Positions 4,184 to 6,254 of a DNA stretch of 6,254 nucleotides are shown here, piece after piece. The translations under genes and the position numbers were made by a program. Location: assembly GCA_937901365.1 (NCBI GenBank), contig CALCEF010000344.1, positions 1 through 6,254 of the forward strand. The letters run 5' to 3'. The notes beneath the pieces were generated by a model. That model was not told the DNA's origin. It was given only the letters and a program-made list of their open reading frames with translations, and ran no database searches. This DNA comes from an uncultured euryarchaeote. Its GTDB lineage: Archaea; Thermoplasmatota; Poseidoniia; Poseidoniales; Thalassarchaeaceae. The first letter of the stretch is position 1. Every line of letters starts with the position of its first letter.

Positions 4184-6254
4184 TCACTGCGACAGATCTT
4201 TGACCTTCTCAACCAGATCCATTTTCTTGATTCTCCACATTCCGAAAGGTGTCAGAGAGATTGAGATAAAGACGACAATTCCAATCAAGATGAAGATGGA
4301 ATTATTGGATGGTGCAACGGTGAAATATGCAGCCCAAGTGATGAAGGTAGACATCAAAAATTTCGTCCCCATTATGGAGAAAATACATCCCAAAATTCCA
4401 CCGATTAGGCCAATGGCCAGATGCTCACCAAAGAGCATCGCACCCAAGCGATTGTTGGATGCACCCAGCACGCGTAGCGTTGCCAATTCCCGGTCACGCT
4501 CTGCCAAATTCATCACGAGGGTGTTGAACAATACCGCTACGGCAATCAAGATTCCAAGCCCCTCAATCGCCAGATAGAGGCCTTCCTGTTGCTCCATGAG
4601 AGTTTCAAACGACTCGAGTGTGTCCTCACGCATCGTAATACCCAAACTGTTCTCTGCTAGCCGGTCATCTGTTTCGACACCATCGGGCAACTGCAACATG
4701 ACAACTGTTGCCTCCAGTCCAACGATTTCTGCCAAATCAGCGCGATGGAAATACACCGTCCGGGATATTTCTCCTTGGGTAAACCCGGTGATTTTGACCT
4801 CGACGGTTTTTGTTCCAAACACAATCGAATGTGTTTCGCCGATTTCCCATCCGAGGAAGTGGTTGAGGCCTTCATCGATGAGAATCTCGGGTATCGCCTG
4901 ATTTGCCGACGGCAATTCACCATCTGAAAGATCAACCAAATACATGGATTCGCCAGATTCTGTTGCCACAATCTCCAATCCGTAAGCGGTCAGTTGCCGA
5001 TTGTCATCAACAGGGTTACCGGGGAAGATGAGCATGAGTTCATGTTCGGCTCCATGTTCATCCGCCCATTCGACGATGGCGTCCTCGTTACCCATTGTGA
5101 ATGCTTGAGCGTCCCAAGATTGACGCTCTTCCAAACCGCCGAGGAAGATTTCTCCAAAGGAATCCATCATGATCATCATTGACCCAAACAGCAGCATCGA
5201 AAGACCGACTGCGAAGAATGTGAAGCCCAATCGAACCGGTTTTCGAACACTGGAACGGATGGTCAGGCCGATGGTTGCAGGCAATTTCGAGGTCAACTTC
5301 TGCAGACCTCTTGAAGAGACTCTAATTTCATGTTGACCTCGCAAGATCTCAAGGGGTTGCAAACGTGATGCCTGTATTGCCGGGATTATTCCTGATAAGA
5401 ACACAATGGCCATTGCAAGGATGGCGGTATCCATCACTAGAGATGTGGGTATTTCGGGATTGATGATGGGGATTCCAATGATGCTCTCGTACATCTTGAC
5501 CATCGCTGGTGCCCCAAAAAAAAGCCCTGGTATGACACCCAATACACAACCGATGACCCCAATGAAAATCGGGGCGATGACATAGCCAGGCATGATGGAC
5601 ATTCGCTTGACTCCGAGGGTGCGGAGAACTGCGATTTCCTTGGCCTGAGATTGGATTAATCGTTGAAGGCTCAGGAAGATGGTGATACCAGCGACCACCG
5701 CCAGCATGCCCGTAATGACCGGATACGATTTGGAGGCACCATCCACATCCGCTCGCAAGAATTCGACCGACGTGACACCGGTTCGATCATACACGCCCAT
5801 CGCTGAATCATCGTTCTCACTGACAATATCTGAAATGCCTGCAATCAGCTCGGTCAATCCACTTGCCTCAGGAGATTGTGAGTCCGGTGTACCCTCAACA
5901 TCAATCAAGAGTAGATTTGAATCACCTGCACTGAAATTGGCAAGTGCCTCAAGACCCTCATCGGTCATGTATCCGGTCACGAAGGTTCCCGGTTGAGCGG
6001 GAAGGATTTCGTCTCCGATGGTGAAGTAAAGGTGGTTGGAATGGAAGCCGATTCCCACGACGGTGTAGTTGAGTGCATAACCAGCGCCTGCGCTGATCCG
6101 AACGGTGTCGCCAATTTCCAAATCGAGTCCTTCAACGGCGTGTTGATCGATGACAATCTCGTCGGCTGCAGCAGCCATCCGACCACCCGAGCAACAATCA
6201 TGGTCGGGGATCCAAACCTTGTCCACTGCCCCTTCATCGATTCCGTGCCAAACG
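4184..6254 (-). CDS. ABC transporter permease with two FtsX domains (MacB/LolC/E-like), N-terminus beyond right edge
   Basis: The open frame continues to the window edge without a stop, so the true start and probably the first membrane helix lie outside; the GTG at 6226 is only an internal codon. Numbering from that GTG, residues 1-165 form an extracytoplasmic MacB-like domain (EIVIDQHAVEGLDLEIGDTVRI at 23-44 is typical). Helices at about 168-189, 211-236 and 265-286 form the first FtsX unit, with the coupling segment KEIAVLRTLGVKR at 196-208 and PLEILRG at 291-297. A helix at 332-354, a second outer domain (about 360-545) and helices at 552-573, 597-620 and 643-665 form the second unit, with the matching RELATLRVLGAS at 579-590. 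That predicts eight helices in two duplicated halves. Such permeases work with a separate ATPase, expected upstream, to drive lipoprotein, lipid or peptide handling at the membrane; the substrate cannot be told. Vicinal cysteines (11-12) lie in the outer domain. A run of eight T lies inside the gene with the frame intact. Confidence 0.92.
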   Translation of the reverse strand, partial: VWHGIDEGAVDKVWIPDHDCCSGGRMAAAADEIVIDQHAVEGLDLEIGDTVRISAGAGYALNYTVVGIGFHSNHLYFTIGDEILPAQPGTFVTGYMTDEGLEALANFSAGDSNLLLIDVEGTPDSQSPEASGLTELIAGISDIVSENDDSAMGVYDRTGVTSVEFLRADVDGASKSYPVITGMLAVVAGITIFLSLQRLIQSQAKEIAVLRTLGVKRMSIMPGYVIAPIFIGVIGCVLGVIPGLFFGAPAMVKMYESIIGIPIINPEIPTSLVMDTAILAMAIVFLSGIIPAIQASRLQPLEILRGQHEIRVSSRGLQKLTSKLPATIGLTIRSSVRKPVRLGFTFFAVGLSMLLFGSMMIMMDSFGEIFLGGLEERQSWDAQAFTMGNEDAIVEWADEHGAEHELMLIFPGNPVDDNRQLTAYGLEIVATESGESMYLVDLSDGELPSANQAIPEILIDEGLNHFLGWEIGETHSIVFGTKTVEVKITGFTQGEISRTVYFHRADLAEIVGLEATVVMLQLPDGVETDDRLAENSLGITMREDTLESFETLMEQQEGLYLAIEGLGILIAVAVLFNTLVMNLAERDRELATLRVLGASNNRLGAMLFGEHLAIGLIGGILGCIFSIMGTKFLMSTFITWAAYFTVAPSNNSIFILIGIVVFISISLTPFGMWRIKKMDLVEKVKDLSQ

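Noticed and set aside
4041..4577. A 178-codon plus-strand open frame
   Set aside because: It is antisense to the xth/permease junction and matches no family; the minus-strand genes have clear motifs, so this is a shadow.

Overview
The window most likely comes from an archaeon, with a marine Thermoplasmatota-type euryarchaeon (Marine Group II/Poseidoniales or a relative) as the best guess. The main evidence is the shikimate-pathway genes. The pathway is started by the archaeal pair of enzymes, 2-amino-3,7-dideoxy-D-threo-hept-6-ulosonate (ADH) synthase and type II 3-dehydroquinate synthase, and shikimate kinase is the archaeal GHMP-fold type rather than the bacterial P-loop type. The lineage below Archaea is inferred from gene style, moderate G+C, dense packing and use of AGGTGA-like ribosome binding sites; there is no rRNA here to settle it.

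All recognisable genes lie on the minus strand, so transcription runs from the right edge to the left edge: partial FtsX/MacB-type ABC transporter permease (6254 to 4184), exodeoxyribonuclease III (4174 to 3398), ADH synthase (3368 to 2583), 3-dehydroquinate synthase II (2574 to 1531), shikimate kinase (1519 to 656) and the N-terminal part of chorismate synthase (616 to 1, running off the left edge). The first and last genes are cut by the window ends. There is no gene-free stretch over 300 bases, no RNA gene, no mobile element and no CRISPR array.

Four enzymes of aromatic amino acid synthesis are encoded in pathway order: ADH synthase and dehydroquinate synthase II make 3-dehydroquinate, shikimate kinase phosphorylates shikimate, and chorismate synthase makes chorismate. 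The genes for 3-dehydroquinate dehydratase, shikimate dehydrogenase and EPSP synthase are not between them and must be downstream or elsewhere. The DNA repair nuclease and the permease sit directly upstream with a short gap, suggesting one long transcription unit of mixed function.

Three gene junctions are 8 to 11 bases long with a clear Shine-Dalgarno overlapping the previous stop codon. The two longer junctions (aroK/aroC and xth/ADH synthase) each contain a perfect hairpin built on the same 11-base core, ACCCGTAGGGT, in opposite orientations. In the aroK/aroC junction a second hairpin could also mask the Shine-Dalgarno of aroC. These hairpins are the most interesting non-coding signal in the window. 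I did not find a clearly new biological system; the genes are ordinary members of known families.
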